Shown here: positions 1 through 13,000 of the stretch, piece by piece
Layout: each line of letters starts with the position of its first letter
Position numbering within the stretch: position 1 is the stretch's first letter
Assembly (NCBI GenBank): GCA_013400975.1
Contig: WBMZ01003004.1
Coordinates: 186,001-250,000 of the forward strand
DNA: 64,000 nucleotides
Direction: 5' to 3'
DNA from: Atrichornis clamosus
Lineage: Eukaryota > Chordata > Aves > Passeriformes > Menuridae
Translations under genes and position numbers: made by a program
The notes under the pieces: model-generated
What the model saw: the letters and a program-made list of their open reading frames with translations, nothing else
The model's database searches: none
Told to the model about the DNA's origin: nothing

Positions 1-3000
1 TTCCTAAAAGTCATGAGGTCATTGTTAAAAATGCGGTTGTTTAAGAGTAATGCACTCTTAAGGTTCTTCTTTTTAGGTTTATAATTTTGCAGTTCTGTTA
101 GATGACAGGTTTTCAGGCTTTTCTCACCCCATCAAAAGGAACAGAAAGCATTTTTTTAAACGAAAGCTGAGATTTCCACAGACATAGAGCTGGGAGTTTA
201 AAGAAAACAATCACCAAATATGGCAAGAAACCATGAGCTGGAAATGTTGAAACACTATTCTTATTATCTGCTCTCATCCTGTCTTTCCCAAGAGCCTTCA
301 CACCAGACAGAGAACAGAGAAAATGCTCTCACCTAAGACAAGATGAATATGCTGGTTACATTTTAAGAAGTGCCAGGCACCCGCAGCTCTGCTATCAGTG
401 GGAAATGCAGGTGCTCTAAGAATAAGATCCGGTTGTCAGCTTTTTCTGCTGTTGACTTACCTTCTTGTTCACTCTTCAGGCAGAACACAGTACCACTGCT
501 TTTCTGTGTAATCATAATGGAGACTTGTGGCTGTTCTCTGCCGACTTCCTCTCTGGGCTTAGACAGGGTCATTCAGCCTCTTGGGCAGGACATGAACTGA
601 GTGCTCTGGGTTTGTGGTCTGAAAGATGGGTCTGACTTAAACATCTCTTTACTTTTCCCAGTTTATTTCCCACAGAAACCAGAGTGTGGGAGGATATGTA
701 TGACTATGTCTTCCACCAGAACAAAACTGGGGTTAGCCTGGCTGGAGAATTACATTCAGTTTTCTGTGATGACTTTATTGCAGACAGCAGTATGTGTTAT
801 GAGGTTTGGGCTCAGTGGTGGAGTGGTGGAGAGACTGCAGTTAGTTGTCTGAGAGGGTGTCTGAAGTGTACCCCTCAAAAAGATTTTGTCACTCAGAGCA
901 GGACTGTGCCATGGTCTCTCTTCTCTGGCTGTGGCAGAGACAATGCCATCACTTCTCTGAATGAGTAGCCTAAAAGCTTTTTTTCACTGCCAAATGCTGA
1001 GTATGGATGCCTGCTAGTGTGTGATGAAAAAAAGTGACTTTGAATCATCTTATAGAAGGCAATGGTACCAGCCTCCACAGATGTATCTCTGGTGGAGTAC
1101 AAAAAGAGTCTCGAAGAAACTTAAAATGGAAAGAGCATAGATTAAGCAATAGGAATCCCAGTGATCCGTGACACCTATGTGCATATTTCCATGTTACGAA
1201 GGGGAATGGAGAGACTATACCTTGTCCTCTGCCAGACCTACCCTGCTAATATGTCCTCAGCATCCCATAACTTGCAAATACCTGTGAACAAGCAAAAGCT
1301 TAAAAGAAACTTGTATTTCTCTCCCTGATGGTCTTGCATTGACTGCAATTAAGGAGGAAGAAGGTAAGGTTTGTGTGAATGCATAACCCTCCCCAGTCCA
1401 GATGAGTTCCTGCTATTTAATTTTTTCCCTGTCACTTCACTCTGCTTGTTAAAGGTGCCAATTGTATAATTTTGCACTACCATGTGAGAACACCGTTCAC
1501 ACCCATGGTAATGATGTTCTGTTCCACTGGGCTGCACAAGTTTTAATTTCAACTTAATACAGTAGCAGGGTTTTATGTCCAACATTCTAAATGCCACAGG
1601 ATGTTGATGAAAAGAAATTACATTGATGAAAAAGTTAGCCAGTGATTAATATGGTGCATAACTCAGAGTGATGTAACAGCCTCAGCTTTCTATCCTACAC
1701 AAAATGATGTCCAACTACTTGTTATTGATCAGATATTGTGTTGCACCAAATGGGATGCCAGCATCAATTCTTTTCATCATATTGAATTTCAGCCAGTATC
1801 ATGGGTATTTGGCACATGTTTTGCTGAAACATTTGTCTGCCATCGCAGAGCTGATGAACAGGTTGGCAGGTTTTGTTTGTGAAAAGGTTGAGAGGGGATG
1901 GGGAAGAGAAAGAAAAGAAATGTACTAACTCTACTTGTGAATTTGTCCTCATACCTGGCACTGACAGGACAGAATGCCTCCGTGCATGTGCACATTTGTT
2001 TCACCTAAGTGGCTGCATGTCCTTTTCAGACATGTTAACATTCTGTATTGCTCACTGCTTATTTTTTATTGATAATCAAGTGAATAATTAAAGCTCAACA
2101 GCTATGTAAAACCCACATAAATCATCTTCAATATGCACGTAATGCACCTCTGCTCAGGCACAGCTCCCAGTATGAATGATGGCCTAGAAATCCATGATCC
2201 ATACCAGTGTGTATCACTTCCTCACTCTGCATGTGTCTGTAGTGATGTGGGTGCCAGCCAAAACTTAGGGAAATGGGATGGAGGTACACAGAGTGGTCTT
2301 AAAATATCTCTTCAGCCCACGTTCCCATGACATGATCACCTTGGTTTTATGCTTCTTCTTTGCTGTTGATCTACTATTTTCCCTGTCTACATGCCATTAT
2401 TTCTGACCTCCTCCTGCCCTTATTTTCTTATTTTGTTGTTTTTGTTTCTGTTGTTATTGGTTCACTTATGACATTTGTTCCACTCTCCTTTGAAATAAAT
2501 GCTCCCGTGGAAGCGCCATAACTGTTAACCTCTCTGGCTAAGATCACGAGTCGTGTGCCTGCCACATGGGGTACTGCTAGGCCAAATGTAACAACATCTG
2601 CCATGCATTCAACAACTTCCTTTTGGATTCCTTGCGCTCTATTTTCACTTCCAGCTCTGAGCAGGAGTGAGCTGTCTCTCAGATGCCAGAGTGCTGGGAA
2701 TGTGCCATTCTTCCACTGTGAACTGGGTGAGTTTTGGAGACAGGCAAATTAAGCCAAGCACTAGAACAAAAGTGGAGATGAGCTGTCCACAGCTTATTTC
2801 TATTGACCCTCAAGGCACCTTCTGCCACTGAACTTCTTTCAAGATCCTTGAAAAATACAGTGGCTGCAAAATTACCAATTATGGAGTTGTAGCTCTGCAA
2901 ATGTTTACATATCTGCTCAATTTTTTGTGCTTGAATGTCTCTAAGGCTGCATGAGGGTGTAAAATTAAGCATACATGGAAGTTTTAATAGGCTCCAGCTT

Positions 3001-3936
3001 TCTACCTTACAGAGCAGATGGCACCTCTGTAAGCATTGTGGAACATTATATTTAGAAACAATTACATTTGTTATTCAAATTATTTGTTTACTGTGCACAA
3101 ACAGCATAGTTGGTATGTTGCACATGTTGAGAAATGTCCCTCTTTTCCAAAACAGCTTTTGACTTTAGTGAAGGGTGACTACATGGACCTGAGCAGGACA
3201 GCCTACCTGAGTTTCTTTCTAGAGAATCTGGATTTACCTGATAGCATAATTTCTTTCCAATCTTCACTCAATTCCACAGTAAACTACTCTAGTGCTGGTA
3301 GCAAGTTTAGTATGTATCCTAGTGCACAGGCATTCTTTATACTTTAAGTGTCTTAGGACAGATCAGTTGAATCATGTTACTCATACTTGAGATCAAACAT
3401 AAAGAGGAAAAATGGCTGAGATCATCAAAAGAATTAGGTTAATAAAAGGAAAGGTTTTTTTTATCTCTTTTAACTCCATGAGGACTTACATATTTCTTAA
3501 TCAGTTCTAGGGTACAGTAATAGTTAATTGCTGAGGTAGGATAATAATCACAGCTATCCACTCAGTATTGAACATCTAAAAGCCAAAATATTTTCCTTCC
3601 TTACCCTTTTTTAGAATATTTTTTCCAAATGCAATTTCAAGTCTATGAGCAAATTATAACTCCACATGTGTCTGGAGAGAGAAATATTCTTCTGCAATAA
3701 TTCAGTGGATAAAGGATTCAAGGAACAATTCCCCTGGCAATACCTGTTTTGTTGTGGCCAGTATTCTCCAACTGCCCCTTGCACTTGGATTACAACTCTT
3801 AAAGACAGTTTTTCAGAAGAGTAATCCTCACCATTTCCCCAAAATCAGACCCCTTTGCAGCGTTTTAGAAAAGGTATACAGAAAACTGAGCAATATCAAA
3901 TCAGGAGACACTTCTGATTTTGTAAGTTTATACACT
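1..3936. other. No gene seen; unique AT-rich sequence
   Basis: I see no convincing gene, tRNA or transposon here. Short open frames, such as 370-600 and 684-968 on the plus strand, have no recognisable domain and overlap open frames in other phases, so they look fortuitous. A T-rich low-complexity patch lies at about 2413-2462. The stretch may contain conserved non-coding DNA, which cannot be judged from one genome. Confidence 0.5.
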
Positions 3937-3976
3937 TATTTGATTTAAAAATATCCCTCTTCTTTTAAATCAAATA
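3937..3976. repeat. Perfect 14-bp inverted repeat, AT-rich
   Basis: The arms at 3937-3950 and 3963-3976 are perfect reverse complements (core TTTGATTTAAAA against TTTTAAATCAAA). They are separated by a 12-base pyrimidine-rich spacer. The repeat ends 65 bases before the fold-back at the CR1 5' edge. It could form a cruciform or be a remnant of a palindromic element. No function is assigned. Confidence 0.7.
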
Positions 3977-4041
3977 CCCAATACAGGATTAAATTCCCCA
4001 GTTACTCATAACTTGATCCATTTAATTATGACACTTGAGTA

Positions 4042-4077
4042 TTCTCTTCTCCAGGTTGAGCAACCTGGAGAAGAGAA
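4042..4077. repeat. 16-bp perfect inverted repeat at the CR1 5' edge
   Basis: The arms 4042-4057 and 4062-4077 are perfect reverse complements around the 4-base loop GAGC. The right arm is genuine CR1 sequence (AACCTGGAGAAGAGAA), so the left arm is the same CR1 piece in antisense. This is a fold-back at the truncation point, not an independent repeat. Confidence 0.9.
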
Positions 4078-4425
4078 GGCTCTGGGGAGATCTCATTGCA
4101 GCCTCCCAGTATTTAAAAGGGACCTATAAAAATGAGGGACAGAGACTTTTTACATGGGCAGATTGTGATAGGACGAAGGACAGCAGTTCTAAACTATAAG
4201 AGGGGACATTTAGATTAGATCTCAGGAATAAATTCTTTACTGTGAGGGTGGTAAAGCACTGGAATGGATTATCCAGAGAGGTGGTGGATGTCCCTTCCCT
4301 GGCAGTGTTCAAGGCCAGACTGGATGGGGCCCTGAGCAACCTTATCAAGTAGGTAGCATCCCTGTCCATTCCAGCCTGGGGGGTTGGAATTAGACCAAGC
4401 AATTCTATGATTCTATGATTCTGTG
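4042..4425 (+). mobile_element. CR1 LINE, 5'-truncated 3' end, plus strand
   Basis: From about 4062 the sequence follows the 3' end of avian CR1 non-LTR retrotransposons. It reads AACCTGGAGAAGAGAAGGCT, then a block around GAGACTTTTTACATGGGCAG, then CACTGGAATGG, then a GGATGGGGCCCTGAGCAACC block. It ends in the diagnostic tail of ATTCTATG units at about 4402-4425. CR1 elements insert by target-primed reverse transcription and are normally heavily 5'-truncated, as here: only about 0.4 kb of a roughly 4.5-kb element is present, with no ORF2 coding sequence. The 5' edge is unusual because 4042-4057 is an inverted copy of 4062-4077. Divergence from my recalled consensus suggests an old, inactive copy. 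Confidence 0.93.
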
Positions 4426-5184
4426 TTTCATTTCTCTGCATTGGTTTACTAAGAACCTAAACATCTCAAAATCTTGTCTACCACTTTCTCTTTTAAGGAG
4501 TTTGTATCTGTGATGTTAGATGGTCGAAAAGAAGAGGGAAGTCTGATTTTTTTTTTTTCAGTAGTTCTATGGGGCTTATTAGTGCTTTTAAATTTTTGTT
4601 TTATATATGGAAGGTGGGTTTTTTAATATCAGTTGGCAGAAAACAGGTAAAAGAAGGAAGGGGAATAAATACAGCTACTGATTACTTTTATCAGACTTTC
4701 AAAAATGAAATGCAAAACCTTTAGAAGTCAATACTACTGATGAAAATCCTCCTGCAAATCTCTGTAACAAACTTCAAACAAATTTGTGTCTAGAATTCTA
4801 AATGTCTTTCTTCTTTTCCACCTCTAGGTTCAGTTTCATGTGCGGTTGTTTAAATGGGGAAGTGTACAAGACGCACCGGAAACTACCTGGTGCTGCAAAC
4901 TGCAATGTTGCAGCTTCAGCTTCATGTTTGCTTGGTTAAATTGATATTCACATCTCACCTGAGAAGCCATCATAGGTGATTGTCTAATATGCCCTGCAGT
5001 TTATGGCCAGGGCTGGTCCCAGAGCTTCCACCTACTTAAGAGGGAGGATTGGAGCTCAAGGAAAACATAACATTACCAACAAGGATCTTGAGAAAGTACA
5101 GATCAGCTCCCTCTCCAAGAATATTAAACATTTTAAAAGGTAGAAATTAACATTTAAAATCATAGCTTTGGCATCCTGTTAGTC
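4426..5184. other. No gene seen; unique spacer between two CR1 copies
   Basis: The spacer contains a run of 12 T at 4547-4558. A short segment from 4828 follows a pyrimidine-rich AG and keeps several CpGs. It is open in two frames for about 40 codons, but no donor site or recognisable protein supports it as an exon. An imperfect hairpin (GCTGCAA with TTGCAGC) lies near 4891-4913. Confidence 0.45.
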
Positions 5185-5742
5185 AATCACAGCATTGCAC
5201 AAGAGCTGAGTTTGGGAGGCATCTCTGGAGATCCCCCAGTCCCACTTCCTGCTGAAGGCTGGGTCCAGGACATACCCAGTCAGGTTTTTTAATATCTCTA
5301 AGAATGTCCGCAGCCTCTCTAGGTAGCCTGTGCCAGTGCTCAGTATATTTCCTTATGTTTAAATGAAATTTATTGTATTTAATTTTGTGCCCACTGCCTC
5401 TTGTTCTGCCACTGGGCACAGCTAGGAAGAGTCAGGATCTATATTCCTTACCCCCTGCCATACTCTGGGGTTCATACATACTGATGAAGTGCCCCTGAGC
5501 CTTCTCTTTCGGCTAAATAATCCCATCTCTCTCAGGCCTTCCTCTTATGGCGGATGCTCGGACCCCTCTGCCATCTCTTTGTCCCTTTGCTGGACTCACT
5601 CCATTATGCCTATGTATCCCTCTGCACTGGGGAGCCTAGAACTGGGCACAGCTGTGGTCTCACCAATGCTGAGGAGAGGGGAAGGGTCAGCTCCCTGCTC
5701 TGCTGAAGATCCTCTCCTTATGTTAATCAGCCTCTCATTTTC
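5185..5742 (-). mobile_element. CR1 LINE 3' fragment, minus strand
   Basis: Read on the plus strand, this shows the antisense CR1 landmarks in the right order. A degenerate AATCACAG start comes first, then a CTCTGGAGATCCCCCAGTCC-like block, then TTTTTTAATATCTCTAAGAA. Next comes AGCCTGTGCCAGTGCTCAGT, then TTGTGCCCACTGCC, CACTGGGCACAGCT and the TTTGCTGGACTCACTCCA block, ending in GAACTGGGCACAGC. The element therefore lies on the minus strand with its 3' end at the left. It is strongly diverged and carries small indels. It is longer and probably older than the neighbouring 4.0-kb copy and belongs to a different CR1 subfamily. No coding part remains. Confidence 0.9.
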
Positions 5743-5803
5743 AAACTAAGTCAGTTTGGTTCTTATTTTCAAGCTTGTTTCCATAAATATGAAATATAAA
5801 TGA

Positions 5804-5814
5804 GGGGGGGGGGG
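5804..5814 (+). repeat. G homopolymer run (11 G)
   Basis: Eleven consecutive G residues follow an AT-rich stretch and are themselves followed by TGGTG. Such runs are length-unstable and prone to sequencing error. With a single long G run it does not meet the usual four-run G-quadruplex pattern. Confidence 0.9.
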
Positions 5815-6226
5815 TGGTGAAACAAACAAGAAAGGAAAAAAACCCCGAAACACAAAAGTTCACAGAAGAAATAGAAAGCAAACAATGTGAGACAAACCTT
5901 TGAAGCTCAAGGCCAGGGCTCTAAGAAGTAATGTCACATTGCAACAAGACTTGTAATAAATTAAAGAGCTGCCTCTTCAGATGTTGTCATTCAGCCACTG
6001 GTTTTGACTGCACCCTTTTTTATATGGAAAAGCATCAGGCACTCGAGGCACAGCTGGCACCAGCTATGCTGGTTCCTGGTTTCTCTCTGCTCTCCAAACT
6101 TCCCTTAGCCTACAGGAGTCTAGGGCCATTTATTTGGCTCCTCAGATATCGGAGCCTGTGGCACTTGCTCTAGGCTGGCTAGAGAGAATCTGAGAGGAGT
6201 TAGCCCTTAAGCTGTGGGTGGAAACC

Positions 6227-6247
6227 TGTGTGTGTGTGTGTGTGTGT
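6227..6247 (+). repeat. (TG)n microsatellite
   Basis: A pure TG dinucleotide run of about 21 bases, likely polymorphic in length. Confidence 0.95.
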
Positions 6248-8174
6248 ATCACAGAGAAATTGAAAGGAGGATTGGTGCTGCAATCACTTAATATGGGGAA
6301 CTAGGCAAACAAGGAAGTGATGCAGGAAGAGCAGAGCAAAGGACAACCAAGGAAACAAAACTACCTAGCTAGCATATGATCCATTGAACAAGAAACTTCA
6401 TAATTTCAAGACTCTTTCCAATATTTTTTAAAATGCTATAAAAGGCTTAAGTGAAAAAAGCAGGAGGTTAGGCATCATGTGATGTCAGTGATAAGAAAAA
6501 TGTGTAATTGAGTTGGAGTGGAGTTGAAGGCACTTCCTGCACATAGAGTGCTATTACATTCTTTTCCACTTGGATACCCTCTCCAAGCACACTAATCCAT
6601 GGATCTGGAGAAGGATAATCTACTGACATCCAATATTCTGGGATATTTTTTTTCCTGGATGGGCCAATTTGTTGACTGAGAGGTGCAGGTGTTAACTCTT
6701 TCCTGGCTCAATGGACCTCAAGGATTAAAGATGGGTTTGTTCACAAGCAGTGAGCAAGCCTGTGTTTCCACCTGTCTTCCTATTGACATGAAGAAGTTTT
6801 CCAAGCTAGGGAAGACATTAAAGATATTACAGGGTAGATCTGCTACTACAATTAGCATACAGGTAAAGGAACATGTGCAGGCTCTCAAAATAACTGAAGC
6901 AAAGAAAAAGGATGTTTTCACTGTGATCCATGTTCAGATCTATTCCCTGGATGTCAAATACAGAATTGTGGGCAAAGCCCTATTCTAATGTAGCTATTCC
7001 TTGCTGTTACTGGACGAATGCATTTCTTTTTCCAACCACAAATGCCTTGAAGCTAGGATAAAAAAGGCCATTGTTCTTTGCTAATGCTCACTACTTCTGG
7101 TGCTGACAAAGCCACATTGTTCTCCCCAGGAGTAAGAGGAAGAGGAAGGCTGAGAATCAGGGTGTGAACTGCACAGCCTCACAGGGAACTTTGAGGGTTT
7201 TTTGCATCCAGTCATTTCTTTGCAAGCCACAATTAAAATTTTGTATCTACTATTGTCGTGGACAGAGCTTGGATGGTAGCTGGTGTATTAGTACTACACT
7301 CTGCATCCTTACAATGAGTACTGGAAAGCAATTTTATTGTTTTAAAACAGTTTGAAGTATTTGGTGGAGGGATCTATGTGGTGGTGTTGCCTGTGTAAAC
7401 AGGGGCCTGGGTCAGTGATTTGATTCTTTCATTCCCTGACCAATGCTGGGCAGATCTTCCTTCTCAAGTAGTCCCACTGTGCACATACTACTGTGCTGCC
7501 TTCAGGAAAGGATGTGCAAGTGCCTAGGGGAAGGGTGGGCTCTCCTTCTGCAGCCAGTTACATGCAAATGGCATATGCTTGGCACTCAGAAAAGCAGCCC
7601 AAGAAATATTCCTGCCTCTGGTCAGACCTCATGGAGATTCCTCAAGTGTGGAAGTCTACTGAGTGCTGTGCATGGCAACACTTTGCATTATCTCCAGCAG
7701 AAACCTCAGGCCTCCTGTTGAAGCTCTAGTTTATGTGGACAAGGTTTCCCCCACAGTGTATCTCTGGAGGAATTACCTCTGCAGACTGTACCTCTGCACA
7801 TTTAAAGGGATGAGGGAAAGCACAGTGATGCGATAAGGGAAGATGTGGTGGAGGCTTTTGTTACAAGGACAGAGGGACCTATGGTGGCACTGGCTGGTCT
7901 GCTGAGCTCCAGGCTCTAGACATCCTCAGCCACACTGGTCCACAGTTTGATCCAGCTGTAGGCACGATGGATGACCATCCACCAGGCATGACCATCCCCT
8001 CTTGGGAAAGGGAGTGCCTGTGGAGACAACTTCTCTTTTGACCTCTATCTCTAGCACTGCTGGGTTAATTTTATGTAGAGGGATAGTCTCCAAGAAAAAA
8101 ATTACTCATAAAAATCTCTTGTAATAAGTTTCTCTCAAAGGAAAATATTTTTATAACTCACTCTTCCTTTACAA

Positions 8175-8188
8175 ACACACACACACAC
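8175..8188 (+). repeat. (AC)n short microsatellite
   Basis: Seven AC units following ACAA. A short simple repeat. Confidence 0.9.
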
Positions 8189-9680
8189 CTCCTGTTTTGT
8201 TCATGTCTGGCTGAGTGTTCCCCTTGTATGTTGACCCAGGTCACCAGATAAAAGGGAATGTCAGATGGGAATTAATGAATCCCATTTCTTCCCACTGAAG
8301 CCAGGCAGAATAATTTCAGTAATGGTTTGCAAAACAGTCATTATTTTAATTTGTAGAACATGGACTTGCATTGCCAAAAGGCCTGTATCGCACCCAGTTG
8401 GGGTTGTATTCTCTTTTCCATTTCAGAGTGGCCCAAATCCCACATCCCCAGTATGGACAGCCAGAACAGGGCAAACTGCACCACAGTTTCCTCCTACATA
8501 CTCACCTCCTGAATTCCTGTGCAAAGATTGGGCCAGGTCCTCTCTGTTCCTGGTTGATTCATAGTCTCTCTCCCATCTCTCAGCAGATCTATCCTCCCTC
8601 CATACACAGCAGGGCCAAATATGTTTTTTCACTCCCTCTCTTGGATCATGATTTTGTGATGGATCACTATTTAGCCCTGAAGATTCTCCCCTTTTCAATT
8701 CATACATTTTCCTGCTTCAGGTCCCTAGTCCAGAGAAATGGCCATCTCATTCCTGAATGACCAGCCTCATCTGCCTGGGAGGCAAATCAATTTCCACAGA
8801 GCACAGGTAAGTCACGAAGCATGCAAGCATTGATGTTAGCATTTGGACTCATCAGGAGTCAAAAGAAGAAGCAAATGGGGAAAGGGGCAAGTCATGTTTA
8901 TGAAATCTTTTCCTTACCAACAAAGAGTGGCCCCAGTCCTCTGCTGCATGCCTGCTTTCTCCTTGACAGGGTGTGAAAGAGCAGGCTGAAATTTCAATTC
9001 TAAGTCCATCTCAGAAGGATGCTTTGCTAACTTTCTCTGAGGGAGTGGCTTGCAATTTTTGCCTCTGTGGAGCTCCTAGTTCCACTTATTTTAAATTAAA
9101 TGCATTTCCCAACATGCTTACATGATGGCTCTGTGTTCCACACAGCTCACTGCTCATTCCCCACTTCCAGCCTTGCACAGGAGATGTGTACACATTCGTT
9201 TCCTTAATGTGAAATTCTAGCTAGAGAAATTACTGTCAGATCAGGCAGATGGACACAAGAAAGCATTTGCTGCTCTTCCTTTCCTCCTCTGTCTATCTGT
9301 GTGCAACCCTGCCTGGCTCAGGAGGGCAGAGGCAGCTGCTGATGAAAAGAATGAGACAGATTTTATTATTCTATCAGGGCAGAAGACAGCAAAGCACTTG
9401 ACATAAGAGAGTGTCCCTTGAGGTGGCTGAGGCCTGGCTGGGTTGTCACAGTTGTACTTTCCATGAGGAAAAGAGTGCAGCAGAAAAAGGGTTGGTGGCT
9501 GTTGTAGAAGTCGATGAAGTAAAAGGCTTAGCCTGCTGTTTCCTTTCTCTCATCATTTCCATAGTGATTTGTTAAGGTGGATGGCAACATGTCGATTTGC
9601 CTCTGGTCACTATGGTATTTCTTTTATTCCAAACATGGCCATGTCCAGCAGCATCTGACAAGGCACAGTGGCAGCAGTTG

Positions 9681-9724
9681 CAATTCTTTATCTTTACATT
9701 TATCTACAATTCTTTATCTTTACA
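9681..9724 (+). repeat. 18-bp direct repeat, 26-bp period
   Basis: CAATTCTTTATCTTTACA occurs at 9681-9698 and identically at 9707-9724. The spacer (TTTATCTA) is itself similar to part of the unit. It looks like a small replication-slippage duplication. Confidence 0.9.
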
Positions 9725-9994
9725 GAGTTTTCAGGAAAAGGAGCTGGGGTCAGGAACCTGACACCAGTTGTGTCCATTGCAAAAAATCTGTATTGATAGT
9801 CAAAGGAGTTATGCAAAATTTGCATTGCTTATCTGAGATCAAAATACGATCTTTCATTATAAATTAAAAAATAGCTCTTTCTGCTAAGCCAGACAGCTGG
9901 TCAAAATTGCACAAACACGTTGCAATCAAAACACATCTCAATAGCTGTGATTTTTTAGCCTGTGGCCATGTGTGGATGTCACCTCTAAGTGGCA

Positions 9995-10007
9995 GTGTGT
10001 GTGTGTG
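9995..10007 (+). repeat. (GT)n short microsatellite
   Basis: A run of about six GT units inside a TG-rich segment. Confidence 0.8.
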
Positions 10008-13000
10008 CATTGCATGGCTGGGATCAGCCGGGCAGGGAGAACCGACTGCCGACATCATTCCGCAGGGGCAAGTTGTTTTTCTGGCTGAGAAACAAGACGC
10101 AATATATAAAATTGCTTAAGGATAAGAATAGCAAACATGCTGCATAAATAATGTAAAGCAAGAAGAAAGTCCAGCATTGTTTAGAATATTTTATGAGAAA
10201 TTTATTGCTGTTAATTGAAGGGGAGAGATTGATCACTGAGGAATCTAACTCATTGCTTAACAAAACCTGGATAAATGGTGTGTCATTTCTCTGTTCTGCT
10301 TAGCATTCTCCTTCTGAAACCTTTCTGTTTATGGAAAAAAAAGGCATTTCAAACCAGATACAAAGTGATGCCCCAGGACCCCTGTTCCATTCCCACATAA
10401 ATACATTATAAAACAAAGACAGGCAGGATATAATGCTCTCTCTCCTCCCTTTTCTTTTCCTGCTCCCCGACATCTTGAAATTCCTGTTGAACCTCAGCTT
10501 GTAAACAAGGGCACCAGAAATGGAGGAAGGGAGGAATCCCCTGTGCTGTGCCCCACATTCCCTCCTCTCGGGGCCTGCCATGGTTGCATGCGGCAGGGAA
10601 TTAGAATGCTGATCGTTGTAAGCAGCAGGTTGCAACACTGCTGTCAGCTCCTTTACCAAGGAGCCCTGCCAGCTATCGATCCGGCACTGGGAGTCACCTC
10701 AGTGCAACTGCACCCAGGGCCTGATTCTCAGCAGCAGGACAGTTTTGATAACAAGTATGCCTACGTGAGGTGGTTTAAAAGGTCTTTACTGTTAATTTGT
10801 TAGGGAAAGAAGCAGAGGGAGGTGAAAAGCCAGCACATTATGTTAATTTTTTCCCTTCTTTTCTGCTTTCATTCTGCATGTAGTCTCCAGCCTTTGAATA
10901 GATGCCTGTAATGAGCTGGCTCTAAACACAAATACTTCCAGAATTAAAATAAGACAAAACTAACCTGGACATACACTGGGATGCTGATTATATCCAACCC
11001 ATTGCAGACACCCTCTGATGCCTGTGTAATATTCACTTTCCAATTATCAGCACCAGACTAGTGAAATTAAAGGGCACTGGGTAGATATGAGAGTCTAGCC
11101 TTGCTTTCTCCATGCTGAAGTTGAGAGGGTTGGTCGCCAAGAACTGCTGAATCCAGTCCCAACAGCCAGGGAAACTAGTGAGGGGGCTCCATCATGGAAT
11201 AAACCATTCCCAAGCCACTCAAACAAGTGTGGTGGCACTGGGCAGAACCAAGCTGGCTGGATACAGAACAAGCAGGGCTCTCCATAAGTACAATGATATG
11301 CTTAGTCTTCCATCCCCACAGCTGCAGAGATATAAGCCCTAGACTGGAGTCACACAGGACCACATATGTCCCTGAGTGAGAATAACATGGCCTGATCTCA
11401 CAGCAGCAAGGTAATTTTCCAATAAGTCTTTATTTTGCTAGCTGTGTTAGAAAAAATCCTCAAAGCTCAAATTATCTCCATTCGGTATTTTTTTTCCTAA
11501 CTAAACATTTTGATTTTCAGTTATTAGCATGACATTTTTATTTTTGAACACCCATTTTATTTTGATTTTGTTTACACTATGTACAGATCAGCAAAACTTC
11601 TTGAATACAAATTTTCATTCAATTCAAAGCAAACTTTCTCTAACTCTTCAGTGTAGCAATGTTTTTGTATCTAAGGTCAGCCTGAAAGTATTTCCACTCC
11701 ATCTTTTTCCCCTGGAACTGCTAATACATCAAAATTTGTCTATAGTTTCAGTGGACCTCTCCTTTCTGCACCTCCCAGTCACTTAAGGACAGCTAACACT
11801 TTGCAGGGTTCAGGTTTTATAAGATCACCAAGCCACACCCTCTCTCTGGACATCTTCCTGTACCAGGCACTCCCAGCACGACCCAGGACACCACGTAACA
11901 AAGAGAGTTGTGATTTCCTTTATAATGGCATCAGATCATTCTTCCTTAGATTTGTCAGTGCTTTGCAATACAGTTCATTAACAACTGCTTGTGTAAACAT
12001 TTGAGAGATTACTCTCTATGCGTGTGGATAATAATATCTGAGGCTTAGTCACGGTCAAATTCTTGAGGTTTTAGCTTTCTTGTCTTTTCCTTCTTTCTTT
12101 TTTGAATTTCTATAAGGCTTTAATGAAAATCAGGCCTGTCAGTTTTCATGCCTGTCCCTCTCCACTACCCATACAGAGAGACTCCAAAAGCAGCAGCCCT
12201 AGAATTCAGGCACACCATGAATCTATGACAGATTTTTCCAGTATAGATGCTGTATTAGGCAGGTAGGTTTGTTTTCAACCCGACAGTTGGCTGTTTAAAT
12301 ACAGCTCCAGCTGTCTTGTGATAGAACTGCTACACTGACATTTTATTGTGTTTTTAGAAGCAGGTTTAATCAAAGGGTTACAAATAACCTGAACTTTGGA
12401 AAGCAGAATCCTTTTTTTTTTTTCCTGTGGGCTCAGTGCTGGAGAAAACAGGTGATTCATGATGCGACATTATGCTCTTCATTTGAGTGCTGCAAAGATT
12501 AGATTAAGCTTCTTGTGTACAGTGTGTGTGACTGAGCCAAAATACTGCCGTGGAAAATCTGGTCCCTTCTGCTGCAGTGATGAGCACACAACTCCTCACT
12601 TTGGGAGCCCTAATGGTGCCAAGGGTCAGGCCAGGCACCAGTGCTCAGCTATGGGTCAGCATTCATGGCTCTGTATTTGCATGTCTTTGTGCATCCCTCG
12701 GGTCCATTTATCTTAGGTCTAGCAGGATGGCCCTTCTGTGTCCTAACGCATTTGCAGACAGTGACACAGAGCTGTGATATTCCCTTCCTCCACCTTGTCT
12801 AACTGCTGAAATTGAGAGAATTGTAACAGAGTGATTTCCAGCAGAGAACAGGAATCAAGAGCAAGGGACTGAACCTTCACATGTATTCATGACCACGCAC
12901 ACTTTTATGGACCCAATAGTACTGTCAAGCATTTCATGGGGCTTTCTATCAAGGACACTATATAACAATAAGTTGTATTGTACTGCACTTTCAGTGAATA

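Noticed and set aside
370..968. Overlapping plus-strand frames with short protein-like phrases near possible acceptors
   Set aside because: Different phases give equally plausible peptides, no donor sites fit, and no family is recognised. This is the pattern of chance ORFs.
4124..4441. 105-codon minus-strand ORF
   Set aside because: Lies inside the CR1 3' end on the antisense strand. The same applies to ORFs inside 5185-5742 and 54146-54560.
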